The notes below the pieces were generated by a model. The model worked only from the letters and a program-made list of their open reading frames with translations. It was not told the origin of the DNA and did not search any database. Of a stretch of 7,417 nt of DNA, positions 5,776 to 7,417 are shown piece after piece. Source of the DNA: DATDRM01 sp035291705 (GTDB taxonomy: Bacteria; Chloroflexota; Anaerolineae; Anaerolineales; UBA4823); contig DATDRM010000189.1 in assembly GCA_035291705.1 (NCBI GenBank), positions 1 to 7,417 on the forward strand. The letters are read 5' to 3'. A program made the position numbers and the translations under genes. Every line of letters begins with the position of its first letter. Positions within the stretch are counted from its first letter, which is position 1.

Positions 5776-6104
5776 TCAACCCCGCGCTGACTACCACCTC
5801 ATTTGTCTTGGATGGCTATCGCGTCAATAAGACGCTTGGCGTCGTGCGCGGCATCACAGTTCGGTCGCGCTCAATCTTCGGCACACTGGGCGCCTCCCTG
5901 CAAACCATTGTCGGAGGCAACATCACCCTCTTCACCGAACTGTGTGAAAAGACCCGCGCCGAGGGCTTTGAGCTGATGCTGCGCCACGCTCAGGAGATCG
6001 GCGCCAATGCCGTGATAGGCATCCGTTACGACGCCACCGAGGTTATGGACGGCGTCACCGAAGTCCTCTGCTACGGCACAGCTGTCATCGTCGAACCGAT
6101 TTAA
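5772..6104 (+). CDS. YbjQ/UPF0145 family protein (DUF74)
   Basis: The 110-residue protein has the family's layout: an N-terminal strand pair (GYRVNKTLGVVRGITVRSR, about 15-33), IVGG (46-49), a long helix with FTELCEKTRAEGFELMLRHA (54-73), then GANAVIGIRYD (77-87) and a last strand YGTAVIV (101-107). E. coli YbjQ has almost the same length and pattern. Members are small cytoplasmic oligomers often labelled heavy-metal-binding, but their biochemical function is not established. The start overlaps the lipoprotein stop as ATGA (5772-5775), and there is no good ribosome binding site of its own, so it is probably translated by coupling. Pairing of a lipoprotein with a YbjQ-type protein is not a combination I recognise. 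Confidence 0.9.
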   Translation: MINPALTTTSFVLDGYRVNKTLGVVRGITVRSRSIFGTLGASLQTIVGGNITLFTELCEKTRAEGFELMLRHAQEIGANAVIGIRYDATEVMDGVTEVLCYGTAVIVEPI

Positions 6105-6151
6105 TTGAACGATAGGATGGGGTCAAGTCAATAATCCGCTCCATTCATCCT

Positions 6152-6161
6152 CTGTATACAG
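6152..6161 (+). promoter_or_regulatory. Perfect palindrome upstream of the transporter
   Basis: CTGTATACAG is a perfect 10-bp palindrome 20 bases before the proposed start and contains TATACA, which could serve as a -10. A second weak possibility is TTGAAC (6105-6110) with AATAAT (6130-6135), at a 19-base spacing. It may be an operator, but a palindrome of this length can arise by chance. Confidence 0.25.
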
Positions 6162-6181
6162 TCTTACGCCCTCCTTCTTCT

Positions 6182-7402
6182 TTGAGCGCTTTCCTTTACC
6201 GCACCTTTGCTGCGCTGCAACATCGCAATTACCGCCTGTGGTTTAGCGGACAGTTGGTCTCATTATTCGGCACCTGGATGCAGTCCACAGCCCAGGGTTA
6301 TCTGGTATATGAATTAACAAAATCGCCCGCCTACCTCGGATATGTTGGATTCGCTTCCGGCCTACCCTCCTGGCTGTTCATGCTCTACGGGGGAGTCATC
6401 GCTGACCGTATGCCGCGCCGCAGGATGTTGTTGCTCACCCAAACGGCGATGATGATACTGGCTTTCATTTTGGCTGCGTTAACCTTTTCTGGCCGCGTCC
6501 AGGCATGGCACATTATCATCCTGGCCCTTGGCTTGGGTACCGCTAATGCCTTTGATGCCCCCGCTCGCCAGGCTTTCGTAACCGAGCTAGTCGAGCGGGA
6601 AGATTTAACCAACGCTATCGCTCTTAACTCCACCATGTTCAATGCTGCCACAGTGCTCGGCCCAGCCCTGGCTGGGCTCACTTACGCTGCCTTTGGCCCG
6701 CAATGGTGCTTTACGATCAATGCTCTTTCTTTTATCGCTGTCATCATCGCCCTATCCTTCATGCACCTCAAACCGTTCCAGGCTCCTACCATGTTAAATT
6801 CAGTGCTCGTTGACCTCAATGAAGGTTTACGTTATGTCGCCCACCAACCGGTGATCCGATTCATAATCCTGAATCTCGGGATGGTCAGCCTGGTCGGGTT
6901 GGGCTTCGTCACCCTGATGCCCGCCTGGTCTGTCAAAGTCCTGGGCGGTGACGCCGCCACCAATGGCTATCTTCACTCAGCGCGTGGATTTGGAGCGCTC
7001 TCAGGCGCCTTGATGATCGCTTCCCTCGGCCGGATTAATTTCAAGGGCAGGCTGCTTACAATGGGCAGCTTTGTTATGCCAGCTTTTTTGCTGGTCTTTT
7101 CTGTAGCTCGCTGGCTGCCCTTTTCGATGCTCGCCTTGATGGCCACTGGCTGGGGATTCATGGTCATGGCTAATATGAGCAATACCCTGGTGCAAACGAA
7201 TACCCCGGACGAACTGCGCGGCCGTGTCATGGGCGTCTATACCCTTACTTTTTTCGGCTTCATGCCGATCGGCGCCCTGATCAACGGCGCCTTCGCCACC
7301 CGCATCGGCCCGCCGCTAACAGTTCAATTTAATTCCCTGATCATGCTTGCCTTTGCTGCCCTGCTCTGGCTGCGTTTCCCGACATTAAGAAAATTGAACT
7401 GA
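6182..7402 (+). CDS. MFS exporter of the EntS/MFS_3 type
   Basis: The 406-residue membrane protein shows about twelve transmembrane segments (near 19-43, 51-73, 82-102, 106-124, 150-172, 174-195, 225-248, 260-282, 289-307, 312-335, 352-374, 380-397). The cytoplasmic loop between helices 2 and 3 has the MFS signature GGVIADRMPRRR (70-81). FDAPARQAFV (124-133) and TPDELRGRVMGVY (341-353) are typical of the MFS_3 group that includes the enterobactin exporter EntS and macrolide-efflux-like proteins. It should export a small hydrophobic compound by proton antiport; the substrate cannot be told. The start is uncertain: TTG at 6182 fits the N-terminal length of relatives, but no Shine-Dalgarno precedes it, only a pyrimidine-rich tract. 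The frame is open back to 6116 without an ATG. The 77-base gap to the YbjQ-family gene has no terminator, so co-transcription is possible. Confidence 0.9.
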   Translation: MSAFLYRTFAALQHRNYRLWFSGQLVSLFGTWMQSTAQGYLVYELTKSPAYLGYVGFASGLPSWLFMLYGGVIADRMPRRRMLLLTQTAMMILAFILAALTFSGRVQAWHIIILALGLGTANAFDAPARQAFVTELVEREDLTNAIALNSTMFNAATVLGPALAGLTYAAFGPQWCFTINALSFIAVIIALSFMHLKPFQAPTMLNSVLVDLNEGLRYVAHQPVIRFIILNLGMVSLVGLGFVTLMPAWSVKVLGGDAATNGYLHSARGFGALSGALMIASLGRINFKGRLLTMGSFVMPAFLLVFSVARWLPFSMLALMATGWGFMVMANMSNTLVQTNTPDELRGRVMGVYTLTFFGFMPIGALINGAFATRIGPPLTVQFNSLIMLAFAALLWLRFPTLRKLN

Positions 7403-7417
7403 ATGTGGCGCTGGAAA

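Noticed and set aside
7403..7417. Possible start of another gene (ATG directly after the transporter stop, reading MWRWK)
   Set aside because: Only five codons are visible and no clear ribosome binding site precedes it, so it cannot be supported from this window.

Overview
The window most resembles a chromosomal segment of a Chloroflexota bacterium, probably Anaerolineae-like. The clues are a lipoprotein with a Thr/Pro (TPTP) linker, a secreted repeat protein ending in a YLPL-type hydrophobic tail, and a Dps-like ferritin of the type shared by archaea and some bacteria. The taxonomic call is inference from style, not from a marker gene. All genes supported here lie on the + strand. There is no tRNA, rRNA, CRISPR array, transposase or integrase.

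Layout. (1) 2-805: 3' part of a repeat protein whose start lies outside the window, with six WR motifs spaced about 48 codons apart, probably a secreted beta-propeller. (2) 912-2516: a Tat-exported three-domain multicopper oxidase with all four copper motifs and a Met/Gly-rich insert, closed by a strong intrinsic terminator (2525-2566). (3) 2567-2816: no gene, but a candidate extended -10 promoter flanked by an inverted repeat, a foldable leader and a palindrome running into the Shine-Dalgarno. (4) 2817-4105: a trypsin-like serine protease with an unusual N-terminal domain, followed by a translationally coupled 93-residue protein that is only that N-terminal domain. (5) 4283-4834: a Dps-like ferritin of thioferritin type, followed by a 15-bp perfect hairpin. 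(6) 5023-6104: a lipoprotein and a YbjQ/UPF0145-family protein, coupled through an ATGA overlap behind a plausible promoter. (7) 6182-7402: an MFS exporter.

How the genes fit together. The copper oxidase, the ferritin-like protein and possibly the YbjQ-family protein and the exporter fit a loose metal and oxidative-stress theme, but terminators and promoters split them into several transcription units, so a single pathway is not shown. The most distinctive unit is the protease pair. The stand-alone protein aligns without gaps to residues 23-84 of the protease at about 52% identity and stops where the protease continues into its catalytic part. A protease with a propeptide-like domain plus a free copy of that domain suggests regulation in trans. 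That is a hypothesis, not a demonstrated system.
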